Positions 43,433-52,754 of a stretch of DNA of 64,000 bases are shown here, piece after piece (position 1 is the stretch's first letter; every line of letters starts with the position of its first letter). The stretch lies in the NCBI GenBank assembly GCA_036788195.1, contig DAIQNX010000013.1, forward strand, positions 1 to 64,000. Reading direction: 5' to 3'. This DNA is from CALFXN01 sp937957815 (GTDB lineage: Bacteria > Synergistota > Synergistia > Synergistales > Aminobacteriaceae). Made by a program: the position numbers and the translations under genes. The notes under the pieces were generated by a model. The model did not search any database and was not told the DNA's origin. It worked only from the letters and a program-made list of their open reading frames with translations.

Positions 43433-45337
43433 TCACTTCCGGGATTCGTTCGTTTCAGGGTTCTTCCCGTGCGTTTCCCGCCGCCGCGTCTCGAGGACGA
43501 TCGACAGCAGCTGGATGTCCGCGGGCGTGACGCCCGAGATCCTTCCGGCCTGCCCGAGCGTCATCGGACGCACTCGCTCGAGCTTCTGGCGGCTCTCGGC
43601 GAGAAGACCGGGGACGGACGCATAGTCGAAGTCGTCCGGAATCTTCGCGTGGTCCATCCGCGAGAGCTGCGCGGCCGCGCGCTCCTGCCGCCCGATGTAG
43701 CCCGCGTACTTGATCTCCGTCTCGACGCAGCGGATGTCCTCTCCGTCGAGCGGCGATTCGGGCGGAATAAAGGCCGCGACGAGCGCGTACGTCACCTCGG
43801 GGCGCTTCAGGAGTTCGGCGGCCGTGACCGACTCGGCGACCGGAGCGGTTCCGGCCTCCCGAAGCCGCTCGTTGAGCGCGTCCGATGCCGCCAGCTTCAC
43901 GCTCCGCAATCTCTCCGCCTCCCGGTCGCGCCGTTCCCACCGCCGCAGGAGCGCGTTCCAGCGGTCGTCGCCGATCAGGCCGAGCCTGCGTCCTATGGGC
44001 GCGAGGCGCCGGTCGGCGTTGTCGTGCCGCAGCAGGAGCCGGTGTTCGCATCGGCTCGTGAGCATCCGGTAGGGCTCGTTCGTCCCCTTCGTGACGAGGT
44101 CGTCGATGAGAACGCCGGTATAAGCCTCGTCGCGCCGCAGGACGAGCGGTTCCTCGCCGCGTACAGAAAGCGCCGCGTTGATCCCGCCCATGAGTCCCTG
44201 GGCCCCGGCCTCCTCGTACCCTGACGTTCCGTTGATCTGCCCGGCGCAGAAGAGCCCCTTCACGGCTTTCGTCTCGAGCGACGCGAGGAGCTGCGTCGGA
44301 GGGACGTAGTCGTACTCGATGGCGTACCCGGCACGCGTGATGTGCGCGCGCTCGCATCCGGGGAGCGTGTGGACCATCTCGACCTGGACGTCGTACGGGA
44401 GGCTCGTCGAGAAGTTCTGGACGTAGACCTCCCGGTTGCGCCTCGAGACGGGTTCGAGGAATATCGGGTGGCTCCCCTTTTCGGGAAACCGGATGACCTT
44501 GTCCTCGATCGACGGGCAGTAGCGCGGCCCGAGTCCCTCCATTTTCCCCTTGTAGAGCGGCGAGCGCTCGAGGTTCGCGCGGATGACGTCGTGCGTCCCG
44601 GGAGTGCTCCGTGTCAGGAGACACGCGTATCCGTCGTAGACGCGCCCCTCGCCCCAGAGGTCGAAGCAGAGCGGTTCGGGGTCGCTCCGCTGTTCGACGA
44701 GCGACGACGAATCGATCGTGTCGAGGTGAAGCCGCGGCGTCGTGTCCGTCCGGATGCGCTCGAGTCTGACGCCCGCATCTTCGAGCGAGTTCGAGAGTTC
44801 CGTCGACGAGTTCTGGCCCATCGGCCCCGAGCGGAAGGAGGTGAATCCGACGTGGACGAGGCTCCTGAGGTACGTTCCCGTCGTGACGACGATCGCCTTC
44901 GCCTCGTACGCGAGTCCGTAGAGCGTCCGGACCCCTCTGACCCTCCCCTCTTCGACGACGATGTCGGTGACGGTATCCTGATGGACGTCGAGGTTCGGCG
45001 TCGTCTGCAACACCTTCACGTAGTGGTCTCGGTAGTCGTGGAGATCGCACTGTGCCCGGAGCGCCCGGACCGCCGGGCCCTTCGACGTGTTGAGCCAGCG
45101 GACGAGCATCGTCGACGCGTCCGCCGCGCGCGCCTGTTCGCCGCCGAGCGCGCTTCCCTCCCGGACGAGGTGCCCCTTCGCGGGGCCCCCGATCGACGGG
45201 TTGCACGGCATCAGCGCCGTGTTGTCGAGATACAGGTTGAGCATGAGGGTCCGAACCCCCATGCGGGCGGACGCGAGGGCGGCCTCGCATCCCGCGTGCC
45301 CCGCGCCGATCACGATGACGTCGTATGTCGTTCCCAT
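43433..45337 (-). CDS. mnmG: tRNA uridine-34 carboxymethylaminomethyl-modifying enzyme MnmG (GidA)
   Basis: A 634-residue FAD enzyme that with MnmE modifies the wobble uridine of certain tRNAs. The N-terminal FAD fold is DVIVIGAGHAGCEAALASAR. Family signatures GGPAKGHLVREGSALGG, GPRYCPSIEDKVIRF and CAGQINGTSGYEEAGAQG are present, as is the C-terminal helical domain that binds MnmE (YAGYIGRQERAAAQLSRMD). GGAAGAGGA lies 7 bases before the start. It is the last gene of the origin-linked block dnaA-dnaN-recF-mnmG, and the gap to recF is 80 bases. Confidence 0.98.
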   Translation of the reverse strand: MGTTYDVIVIGAGHAGCEAALASARMGVRTLMLNLYLDNTALMPCNPSIGGPAKGHLVREGSALGGEQARAADASTMLVRWLNTSKGPAVRALRAQCDLHDYRDHYVKVLQTTPNLDVHQDTVTDIVVEEGRVRGVRTLYGLAYEAKAIVVTTGTYLRSLVHVGFTSFRSGPMGQNSSTELSNSLEDAGVRLERIRTDTTPRLHLDTIDSSSLVEQRSDPEPLCFDLWGEGRVYDGYACLLTRSTPGTHDVIRANLERSPLYKGKMEGLGPRYCPSIEDKVIRFPEKGSHPIFLEPVSRRNREVYVQNFSTSLPYDVQVEMVHTLPGCERAHITRAGYAIEYDYVPPTQLLASLETKAVKGLFCAGQINGTSGYEEAGAQGLMGGINAALSVRGEEPLVLRRDEAYTGVLIDDLVTKGTNEPYRMLTSRCEHRLLLRHDNADRRLAPIGRRLGLIGDDRWNALLRRWERRDREAERLRSVKLAASDALNERLREAGTAPVAESVTAAELLKRPEVTYALVAAFIPPESPLDGEDIRCVETEIKYAGYIGRQERAAAQLSRMDHAKIPDDFDYASVPGLLAESRQKLERVRPMTLGQAGRISGVTPADIQLLSIVLETRRRETHGKNPETNESRK

Positions 45338-45417
45338 TGATGTCCTCTTCCTTCCACTTTCCGGATGAATTCCCGAAATAGTATCCCCGCCGGGGCAACG
45401 CGTTTTTCCTCAGGAAC

Positions 45418-46470
45418 CTACCGGATTCTGCGAACGCTCCCGGATTCGACTTCCCAGACGCCTCCGGGCCAATCTTCGGCCGGAGCTTCCGCCGTCGCGG
45501 CAAAAACCTGGAACCCCGACTTCCGCAACGCGTCAACGGTCTTTCTCCGGCCGTCCCCGTCGAGTTCGGCGGCGATCTCGTCGAGAAGGAGCACCGGCGC
45601 GCGCCGGACCGTCTTCTCGACCGCGAACGCGGCCGCGATCATGAGCGCGACGGCGGTCCTGCGCCGCTGCCCGCGGCTCAGGGCAAGGACGGAGCGGCCG
45701 GAATTTGTCAGGACGAGGTCGTCCCGATGCGGACCGACGAGGGGAATCCGCGCCTCCCGCTCCCGCTGCCCGTAGCGTTCGAGCCCCGCGGCGAAATCAT
45801 CGGGAGGAGCGTCGCGTCCGGCGCTCCCGCCGCGCGCGTGACGCATTTCGAGCGGAGCCGGAAGAAGATCCGAAAGACGTTCGAGTTCCGCAGCGAGCAT
45901 CGCGACGGACGACTGCCGGCTCTCCCAGATCCACGACGCGAGCGGCGCGAGAACCTTCGCGGTCAGCGAAGCGTTCCGTCCCTGCTTCAGGAGGACGGCC
46001 CGATGCCGCAGCGCCCGGCGCATTTCCGAAAGACGCCAGGCGTAGGGAGGGAAGAGCAGCGTGCAGAGCCTGTCGAGGAATGCGCGCCGGACGCCCGGGG
46101 TGCCCTCGACGAGCGAGAGATCCCCCGCGAGGAAGGCCAGCGACGGAACCCGCTCGCGGACGTTCGTCCAGCTCGCACGGCGTTCGTCGCACCGGACGAG
46201 CGTCCGTGCCCCGACGCGGAGTCCGACGTTCACGGACTCTTCCCCCCCGAATTCGCCGTAGAGATAGGCCGAGGGCTCTCCGGAGTCCCACGCGACAGGA
46301 GACGCGCCGGTCCTGAAGCACCCCCAGCCCGAGAGCGCGTGAAGGCACTCGATGATATTCGTCTTTCCGGCGCCGTTGGGACCGGTGAGACAGTTCAGCC
46401 CCGCCTCCCATTCGAGCCGACGGGGCTGGAGATTCCGGAAGAACTTCGTGACCGAGACGGAACAGCGCAT
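45418..46470 (-). CDS. recF: DNA replication and repair protein RecF
   Basis: A 350-residue SMC-like ATPase that helps load RecA at gapped DNA. Walker A is GPNGAGKTN near residue 32, and the signature/Walker B part reads LSRGQRRRTAVALMIAAAFA followed by VLLLDEIAAELDGDGR. Protein length is typical. The start lies 4 bases behind the dnaN stop, with a GGAG site that overlaps the end of dnaN, so the two are translationally linked. Confidence 0.97.
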   Translation of the reverse strand: MRCSVSVTKFFRNLQPRRLEWEAGLNCLTGPNGAGKTNIIECLHALSGWGCFRTGASPVAWDSGEPSAYLYGEFGGEESVNVGLRVGARTLVRCDERRASWTNVRERVPSLAFLAGDLSLVEGTPGVRRAFLDRLCTLLFPPYAWRLSEMRRALRHRAVLLKQGRNASLTAKVLAPLASWIWESRQSSVAMLAAELERLSDLLPAPLEMRHARGGSAGRDAPPDDFAAGLERYGQREREARIPLVGPHRDDLVLTNSGRSVLALSRGQRRRTAVALMIAAAFAVEKTVRRAPVLLLDEIAAELDGDGRRKTVDALRKSGFQVFAATAEAPAEDWPGGVWEVESGSVRRIR

Positions 46471-46474
46471 GAAG

Positions 46475-47674
46475 CTACTCCGCGGAATCCCCCGTCTTCG
46501 GATCGTCCGCGTCAGTCGGAACGTCCGCCTCTTCGAACTCGGCGACGTCCGTCTCCGTGAGCTTGATCGGCATGAGCATGTACAGGAAGGAATCCTCCCC
46601 CTGGCGGATCAGGCAGACCTGTCCGAGCGGACCGTTGAAGCGCATGTACGCACGGTCGCCCTGAAGCGCCTTGAGACCGTCGAGAAGGAACCCGACGTTG
46701 AACGCGATCCGGATATACTCCCCCGTGATCGCGGCCTCGAGAACCTCGCAGGCCTCGCCGATCTCGGGCGCTCGCCCCGTCATGTGGAGCTCGCCGCCCG
46801 CGTCCATCTTGAATACGACCATCCGCGTGTATTCCCTGACCATGACGTCGATGCGCTCGAGCGCCGCGATGAACGCGGTCCGGTCGATTTCCATCGTCGT
46901 CGTGCTGTCCGGGTTCAGGATCTTCTCGTAATTCGGGAAGGACGACTCGACGCGCCGGACCGAGAATTCCAGGCTCCCCATCTGAAAGAAGACGAGCGAA
47001 TCGTCGACGAGGATCTTCACGGGAAATTCCGGGTCGATAGTCGACAGAATCCTCATAAGCTCCCTGAGGCCGGACATCGGCAACAGGACGTCGGTCTCCT
47101 CGCCTCCGGCGAGGACGTCGGCCTTCGCGAGCGAAAGGCGCTTGCCGTCCGTCGAGACGACGAGAAGGCGTCCCTCCTTGACCTTGAGAAGACATGCGCT
47201 CAGGTACTTCGGAAATTCGTCCGTCACCGTCGCGGCGATGCTCCCCTCGGCGAGGACGCGGGAAAGGTCGAACGCCTGAAGGTCACAGAAGTGGTTCGCC
47301 GCATCGGCGGCCGGAAGTTTCGGAAAGTCCTTCGCGGAATATGTCGAAAACCTGTAGCGGTTTCGTCCGGCCGTGATGTACCCGGTTCCGTCACCGATCG
47401 TCACCGTGAAAACGTCGGTGGGCGCTTTCTTGAAGAGCTCTCCGACGATCCTCACCGGGAAGACCGTCTCCCCTTCCTCGATGACTCGAATCCCTTCGAC
47501 GACGCAAGTCACGGATGTCTTGAGGTCGGTCGCCTCGAGAAGAACGGTCGTTCCGCTCGTCGAGGGACGACACAGAATTCCGGTCAGGGACGCTATCGTG
47601 CTTTTGGGGTTGACCGTCCGTTCCGCGATCTGCCAGCTCTTCATGAAGTCCTGTTTCGTGATTTCAAGTTTCAT
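46475..47674 (-). CDS. dnaN: DNA polymerase III sliding clamp (beta subunit) DnaN
   Basis: A 399-residue clamp subunit that dimerises around DNA and tethers the polymerase. Three clamp domains of ~125 residues are apparent. Typical text includes LLVVSTDGKRLSLAKADV in domain 2 and LKALQGDRAYMRFNGPLGQV in domain 3. The C-terminus is extended by about 25 acidic residues (FEEADVPTDADDPKTGDSAE) beyond the usual MPI-type ending (YMLMPIKL); that tail is unusual. GGGGAGGAG lies upstream of the start. Between it and dnaA lies a 265-base region with DnaA boxes. Confidence 0.97.
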   Translation of the reverse strand: MKLEITKQDFMKSWQIAERTVNPKSTIASLTGILCRPSTSGTTVLLEATDLKTSVTCVVEGIRVIEEGETVFPVRIVGELFKKAPTDVFTVTIGDGTGYITAGRNRYRFSTYSAKDFPKLPAADAANHFCDLQAFDLSRVLAEGSIAATVTDEFPKYLSACLLKVKEGRLLVVSTDGKRLSLAKADVLAGGEETDVLLPMSGLRELMRILSTIDPEFPVKILVDDSLVFFQMGSLEFSVRRVESSFPNYEKILNPDSTTTMEIDRTAFIAALERIDVMVREYTRMVVFKMDAGGELHMTGRAPEIGEACEVLEAAITGEYIRIAFNVGFLLDGLKALQGDRAYMRFNGPLGQVCLIRQGEDSFLYMLMPIKLTETDVAEFEEADVPTDADDPKTGDSAE

Positions 47675-47967
47675 CCCTGGTCTCCTCCCCCGATGAAGCT
47701 TCCGAAAATCACTCGGTCTTCATCCTCTTCTTTTATTATTGTCTTTCAAGAGAAAAGGCAGTAGTAATAATAATAAGGCCTGTGAATACTGTGGATAACG
47801 GCTCCGACCCGGCCCGGCGACGGTGAATGGGGACGTGGATAACGCTGTGTGGCTGGAAGTTCAGTTATACACAATATCCACAGTTTTTTTGTGAAAAAGC
47901 GCGTTTCTCCGGTTATCCAACGCCCCGTTCAGGGGAAAATCACAGCTTCTGCTCGATGTTATCCACA
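47675..47967. other. oriC: Putative oriC: DnaA boxes and DnaA-trio-like repeat in the dnaA-dnaN gap
   Basis: The gap and the last bases of dnaA hold a perfect box TGTGGATAA at 47790-47798, directly preceded by a weaker TGTGAATAC at 47781-47789. Further boxes are CGTGGATAA (47834-47842), TTATACACA (47865-47873), ATATCCACA (47874-47882) and a perfect TTATCCACA (47959-47967). Next to the first pair, separated by GGCC, is TAG-TAA-TAA-TAA-TAA at 47762-47776. Read 3' to 5' away from the boxes this is a row of AAT/GAT triplets, as in the DnaA-trio element of the basal unwinding system. The adjoining ~60 bases are AT-rich. Confidence 0.8.
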
Positions 47968-49274
47968 ATTTGCTTCATCCGCGGCTGTTCCTCCACGAGC
48001 TGAGAGATCTTCCGCTGCGCGTGGAGGACCGTCGTGTGATCCTTCTTCTTGAACGCGAGGCCGATTTGCTGGAGGCTCGCCTCGGTTTTCTTGCGGCACA
48101 GATACATCGCGACCTGCCGCGCGAGTGCGAGTTCGGAGGTCCGTTTGGAACTGACGAGATCCTCCGTGGACATCCCGAAGGATTCAGCGACGGCCTGCTG
48201 GATCGCGTCGATGCCGACGGGACCTCGGATATCCTTCCTGATAACGTCCTTGAGCCATTCGCCCGCGTTTTCGGGAGTGATCGGTTCGCTGTTGAGTTCG
48301 GCACACGCGACGACGCGGTTGAGCGCGCCCTCGAGTTCCCGGATATTGCTTGGGATGTTCTGCGCGAGAAAGAGGATGACGTCCTCGGGCATCTCGTATT
48401 TCTTGAGCAGCGCCTTCTTCTGGAGGATCGCGATGCGCGTCTCGAGGTCGGGCGACTGGATATCCGTCACGAGCCCCCATTCGAAACGGCTCACGAGCCG
48501 GTCTTCGATGTTCTGGATTTCCTTCGGCGGCCTGTCGGAACAGATGACGATCTGTTTTTTCGTCGTATGGAGGCTGTTGAAGGTGTGGAAAAACTCCTCC
48601 TGGCTGCTCTCCTTGTTGCCGAGGAACTGGATGTCGTCGATCAGGAGGACGTCCATGTTGCGGTATTTCGATTTGAACTCCTGCGTGCGGTTTTTCTGGA
48701 TCGACTGGATGAATTCGTTGATGAACTTCTCCGAGCTGATGTAGGCCACCTTCATGTTCGGGTTGCGGTCCAGGACGTAGTGTCCGATCGCGTGCATCAG
48801 ATGCGTCTTCCCGAGTCCGACGCCTCCCCAGATGAAGAGCGGATTGTATGCTTCCCCCGGCGTCTCGGCGACGGCGAGACTCGCCGCGTTCGAGAGGCGA
48901 TTCGATTTGCCGACGACGAATGTGCTGAAGACATAGCTCGGGTTCAGTCCGCCGCGCGCGGCGGGCTGCTGCTGCGCTCCCTGGGCGGCCCGCTCGGCCC
49001 GGACCTGTTCGTCCTTTCGCGTTTCGGAGCCCACGCGGAACTCAACGTTTCCCGCAACGCCGCGTTCTTTCACGAGCGTCACGAGATCCTTCAGGAAGCG
49101 CGACGAAATCTGTTCCTTGACGAAGACGTTCGGGACGTCCAGAACGAGCGTATCCCCCAGGATTTCCACAGGAATGCACGTCTTGAGCCAGAGATCCGCC
49201 GCTCCCTGCGGCAATTTCGTCGAGGCTTCGGAAAGCAGGTCCTGCCAGATCTGTTCGATGTTTGTGTCCACCAT
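47940..49274 (-). CDS. dnaA: Chromosomal replication initiator DnaA
   Basis: A 444-residue AAA+ initiator. Domain I lies at ~1-80, a short linker (Q/A-rich, residues ~95-110) follows, and the AAA+ module has Walker A GGVGLGKTHLMHAI near 147 and Walker B DVLLIDDIQFLGNK near 207. The C-terminal DNA-binding domain ends with the DnaA signature region KKDHTTVLHAQRKI. A GGGGGG run lies 3-8 bases before the start. Boxes lie on both sides of the gene, so autoregulation and origin function are expected. Confidence 0.98.
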   Translation of the reverse strand: MVDTNIEQIWQDLLSEASTKLPQGAADLWLKTCIPVEILGDTLVLDVPNVFVKEQISSRFLKDLVTLVKERGVAGNVEFRVGSETRKDEQVRAERAAQGAQQQPAARGGLNPSYVFSTFVVGKSNRLSNAASLAVAETPGEAYNPLFIWGGVGLGKTHLMHAIGHYVLDRNPNMKVAYISSEKFINEFIQSIQKNRTQEFKSKYRNMDVLLIDDIQFLGNKESSQEEFFHTFNSLHTTKKQIVICSDRPPKEIQNIEDRLVSRFEWGLVTDIQSPDLETRIAILQKKALLKKYEMPEDVILFLAQNIPSNIRELEGALNRVVACAELNSEPITPENAGEWLKDVIRKDIRGPVGIDAIQQAVAESFGMSTEDLVSSKRTSELALARQVAMYLCRKKTEASLQQIGLAFKKKDHTTVLHAQRKISQLVEEQPRMKQIVDNIEQKL

Positions 49275-49315
49275 GGTCCCCCCAGCAAACGAATCATATC
49301 ATGATATCACACGGG

Positions 49316-49550
49316 ATATCCACAAAAGTTGTCCACATATCCACATTCGATTCGGACAAAACTGTGGATATCCGAAAAGCCGCACCAGGACGGGTGTAAC
49401 GAAAGTATTAAATCGAGCGCATCTGTGACCTTTATGTACCAAGTGGAGAATACCAGCTGCCGGAGGTTGTCCACAATCCGTCCACCACTGTGGATAAATT
49501 CGTCCCTTCGGGCGGCCATCCCAGCCGAAAAATCTCAATTCTGTGGATAT
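49316..49550. promoter_or_regulatory. Cluster of DnaA boxes upstream of dnaA
   Basis: Seven 9-mers match the DnaA-box consensus with no or one to two differences: 49316-49324, 49329-49337, 49337-49345, 49363-49371, 49467-49475, 49489-49497 (perfect TGTGGATAA) and 49542-49550. They fill the 374-base gap between dnaA and the divergent phosphoesterase gene. With the boxes in the dnaA-dnaN gap they give a bipartite origin, and they probably also autoregulate dnaA. Confidence 0.85.
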
Positions 49551-49648
49551 ACCCTCTTCGACGCGTCCCGAATGTGTTTAAATTGACACCGGTTGGACTT
49601 TGAAGGACACTTATGTGGAAAAATTCGGCTGAAAGGGTGCGACGCTCT

Positions 49649-50650
49649 ATGACGACCGTTCTTCACGTTATCAGCCATACCGACCTCGACGGAGTCGCAG
49701 CCGCCGCGACGGCATGGCTCGCATACTCGCCGGAACGCCCCGTCCGCCTCTCGCTCGCGGGATACGGCAGCGTGGATGCCCTCGTCACGGAAAGCCTCGA
49801 AGGCTCCATCCCGTTCGTCGTTCTCGACCTCTTCTGCCAGGACGCCCGAACAGTCGACGCCGTCGACCGGACGTGGAAGGACGGGGACATGCCCGTCGCG
49901 TTCGACCATCACGAGACGACCGCATCCCGTTACGGCGGACGCCCGTGGATCGTGTTCGATTCATCCGTCTGCGGCGCGAAGGTTTTCCACAGATGGCTCT
50001 CCGGGCACGGCACGAGCGAACAGGCGGCGCGGATTGCGGGGCTTTCGGACTTTGTGGACATCGCGAACGACCGCGATCTGTGGATCAACGAGCGCCCCGA
50101 GGGACGGCTCTGGCAGGCCCTCATCACTCTCTGCGGCCCGTGGAGCGTCTTCACGCGCGTCGTCTCGGGCGAGAGCGCGTTCCGCGAAAGCGAACGGGCG
50201 ACGGCCGAGGACTTCGTCGTCCGGCAGGAGGCGAGGTTCCAGCGCGCGCTCGAGCGCGTCAACCGGTCGAACCGCGATCTCGCGTTCGTCGAGCCCGGTA
50301 TCCTCGAATACGGCGACGTGTCGGACTTCGGCGGCCTGATCCTCGACCGAATGGAAAAGCCGCCGTTCCTCGTGGCAGTCGCGGCGAAGCGAACGGGCGG
50401 CGAATGGGCCGTGTCCCTCCGGAGCCGTTCGGAGACGGCGGGAAAGGTCGTGGCGCTTCTCAAGGACGGCCGGAAGGTCCGTGGCGGCGGACACGACGAC
50501 TCGGCGGCGCTCTACTTCCCGTCGTCGTACACTCCCGATCAGATCAGGGAGACGCTGTCGGCCGCGCTTCGGACCGTGCAGGACAGGGAACGCCCGACGG
50601 GCGTCACGCTCGGAGACGTGTTCGCGAACGCGTTCCGCAGGGAAGGATAG
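49649..50650 (+). CDS. DHH-family phosphoesterase
   Basis: A 333-residue cytoplasmic metal-dependent phosphoesterase. Motif I is SHTDLDGVAAAA (9-20), motif II lies in VVLDLFCQD, motif III is FDHHET, and motif IV is DIANDRDLW. The C-terminal DHHA1 part has RGGGHDDSAA. Relatives are oligoribonucleases (NrnA), RecJ-like nucleases and c-di-AMP phosphodiesterases; this soluble form without RecJ or membrane parts could be a nanoRNase or cyclic-dinucleotide/pAp phosphatase. AAAGGGTG lies 9 bases before ATG 49649. It is divergent from dnaA across the box cluster. Confidence 0.85.
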   Translation: MTTVLHVISHTDLDGVAAAATAWLAYSPERPVRLSLAGYGSVDALVTESLEGSIPFVVLDLFCQDARTVDAVDRTWKDGDMPVAFDHHETTASRYGGRPWIVFDSSVCGAKVFHRWLSGHGTSEQAARIAGLSDFVDIANDRDLWINERPEGRLWQALITLCGPWSVFTRVVSGESAFRESERATAEDFVVRQEARFQRALERVNRSNRDLAFVEPGILEYGDVSDFGGLILDRMEKPPFLVAVAAKRTGGEWAVSLRSRSETAGKVVALLKDGRKVRGGGHDDSAALYFPSSYTPDQIRETLSAALRTVQDRERPTGVTLGDVFANAFRREG

Positions 50651-50688
50651 GCGACGGCCGGGAACAAACGAACGAAGGGGGATTCGCG

Positions 50689-51507
50689 GTGCGACGATTG
50701 CTGTGGACGACGTTTCTCGGCATTGCGGTGTTTTTCGGAGTCGCGTTCGCGGCCGTTCCCGACGCGGACGACGGTTTCATCGCGGCGAGGGGACAGGGAA
50801 CCCCGCCGCCGCGGTTCGCGGGGACGCCGCAGGGAAAGCTGATGGCGAAGCGCGCCGCGATGGTCGACCTCCAGCGGACGATTCTCGAGCACGTCAGGGG
50901 CCTTCGCGCCGAATCCCGGAAGACCGTGGGAGATCTCATGGCCGACGGAGCCGTCCGTATCGCCGTCGATGGCGTCATCCGGGAGGTCGAGGTCACCGAT
51001 GGGACGTACGACGGCTGCACCTACACGCTCGATGGGCGCGTCGACCTGAGGGGCATCCGCCGCTCGCTCCTCCCGGCGATTCCTGAGATCCAGTCGTGGC
51101 CGAAGCCGGCAATTCCCGAAGGGGCGTACCGCGGCCTCGTCGTCGACGCGAGAAAGTTCGACGTGGCGCCGTCGATCGTCCTGCGCATCAGGAGCGCGGG
51201 CGGGCGAGCCGTCTACGGACCGGAGTTCGTCGACAGGGAGATGTTCGTCGAGCGAGGCATGTGCCGCTTCGACGACGACATTCCGAAGAACACGCGTCGT
51301 CTGGCCGCCGCGCCGCGGCTGGTCGGAACGGCCGAGGCGTCCGAGCCAGAGGGGCCGTACCTGCTGATTCGCGCCTCGGGACTGTACGGCGACGGGACGA
51401 TTCTCGTCGGCGACAGGGAGGCCGCGGCCGTCGAACGCCTCGCGCCGCTCGCTCGCGTCGACGGCAATGTGGTGGTCCTCGTCCGGCCGTCGGCCCTCGG
51501 GAAGTAG
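50689..51507 (+). CDS. Exported LPP20-like protein
   Basis: A 272-residue exported protein. The signal peptide (LLWTTFLGIAVFFGVAFAAV) is at residues ~4-23. The next part has the LPP20-like pattern of a basic, alanine-rich helix (GKLMAKRAAMVDLQRTILEH) followed by beta-type text (YTLDGRVDLRGIRRSLLP). The last ~130 residues are a second beta-rich region (RGLVVDARKFDVAPSIVLRI) seen in proteins annotated as LPP20 lipoprotein or TolB-like. No lipobox Cys is apparent. I chose GTG 50689 with GAAGGGGG 7 bases upstream. It may be co-transcribed with the phosphoesterase 38 bases upstream. Confidence 0.65.
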   Translation: MRRLLWTTFLGIAVFFGVAFAAVPDADDGFIAARGQGTPPPRFAGTPQGKLMAKRAAMVDLQRTILEHVRGLRAESRKTVGDLMADGAVRIAVDGVIREVEVTDGTYDGCTYTLDGRVDLRGIRRSLLPAIPEIQSWPKPAIPEGAYRGLVVDARKFDVAPSIVLRIRSAGGRAVYGPEFVDREMFVERGMCRFDDDIPKNTRRLAAAPRLVGTAEASEPEGPYLLIRASGLYGDGTILVGDREAAAVERLAPLARVDGNVVVLVRPSALGK

Positions 51508-51557
51508 CGACAATCGGAAAGCGGCAACAATCGGGGATATAGAGGGAGGGCGGCCGC

Positions 51558-52754
51558 ATGTCGTGGAGGGAGCGTTTCCTCGACTTTTTCGGCATCAGGC
51601 GGAGCATCGCGGGGCTTCTCGTCATGGTGCTCCTCGTCGGCATGGGAGAGCGCATGGCGGAGCGGTTCCTGCCGATCTACCTTCTCGCGCTCGGCGGCGG
51701 CGCCCTTTCGGTCGGCGTCCTCAACGGACTCGACAACCTGCTCTCCGCGCTCTACTCGTTCCCCGGCGGGTACCTCGCCGACCGGCTCGGGACGAAGCGC
51801 GCGCTCCTCGTGTTCAACCTGCTCGCGATGGCCGGGTTCCTCGTCGTCGTCTTCGTTCCGAAGTGGCAGGCCGTCATCGGCGCGTCGTTCCTCTTCCTGT
51901 CGTGGACTGCGATCTCGCTGCCCGCGACGATGAAGCTCATCGCCCGCGCGCTGCCGAAGAACAAGCGCACGATGGGCGTGTCGGTCCATTCGCTCGTCCG
52001 CCGCGTCCCGATGGCGCTCGGTCCGCTCTTCGGCGGCGCGATGATCGGCCTGTTCGGCGAGGTCTGGGGCGTCCGCGTCGCCTTCGCCGGCGCGTTCCTG
52101 CTCGCGTTCGTCGCGCTCGTCGCGCAGCAGGTCCTGATCGACCCGGACGACGCGGTCATCGAGCGCGCCGAGAAGAATCCGCTCGTGATCTTCCGCCTCA
52201 TGAGCCCCGATCTGAAGAACCTTCTCGTGTCGGATATCCTGATCCGGTTCTGCGAGCAGATCCCGTACGCGTTCGCGGTCGTGTGGGCGATGAAGGTCAT
52301 CCCCGAACCCGTGTCCGCGTGGCGGTTCGGCGTCCTGACGGCCGTGGAGATGGCGACGGCCGTCCTCGTCTACATCCCCGTCGCGTACCTCGCCGACAGG
52401 GGCGGCAAGAAGATCTTCGTCCTCATGACCTTCTGCTTCTTCACGGCCTTCCCGGTCGTCCTCTACTACTCCCGGTCGTTCTGGCCGCTCGTGGCCGCGT
52501 TCGTCGTCCGGGGGCTCAAGGAGTTCGGCGAACCGACGCGGAAATCCCTGATCCTCGACCTGTCGCCCGAGGACCGGCAGGCCGCGATGTTCGGCCTGTA
52601 CTACCTGATGCGCGACGTCGTCGTATCCGTCGCCGCCTTCGGCGGAGCGCTGCTCTGGATGATCTCTCCGGCCGTCAACTTCTGGACCGCGTCGCTCTTC
52701 GGCCTCGCGGGGACGGTCTGGTTTGCGCTGAAGGGGCGCGACGTGTCGCGGTGA
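51558..52754 (+). CDS. MFS transporter
   Basis: A 398-residue membrane protein with 12 predicted helices. The MFS motif A is YLADRLGTKRALL between helices 2 and 3, and a second copy YLADRGGKKIFVL occurs between helices 8 and 9. The family resembles putative drug or metabolite exporters that are common in anaerobes. GGAGGG lies 9 bases before the start. It is 50 bases behind the LPP20-like gene and could belong to the same transcript. The substrate is unknown. Confidence 0.9.
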   Translation: MSWRERFLDFFGIRRSIAGLLVMVLLVGMGERMAERFLPIYLLALGGGALSVGVLNGLDNLLSALYSFPGGYLADRLGTKRALLVFNLLAMAGFLVVVFVPKWQAVIGASFLFLSWTAISLPATMKLIARALPKNKRTMGVSVHSLVRRVPMALGPLFGGAMIGLFGEVWGVRVAFAGAFLLAFVALVAQQVLIDPDDAVIERAEKNPLVIFRLMSPDLKNLLVSDILIRFCEQIPYAFAVVWAMKVIPEPVSAWRFGVLTAVEMATAVLVYIPVAYLADRGGKKIFVLMTFCFFTAFPVVLYYSRSFWPLVAAFVVRGLKEFGEPTRKSLILDLSPEDRQAAMFGLYYLMRDVVVSVAAFGGALLWMISPAVNFWTASLFGLAGTVWFALKGRDVSR

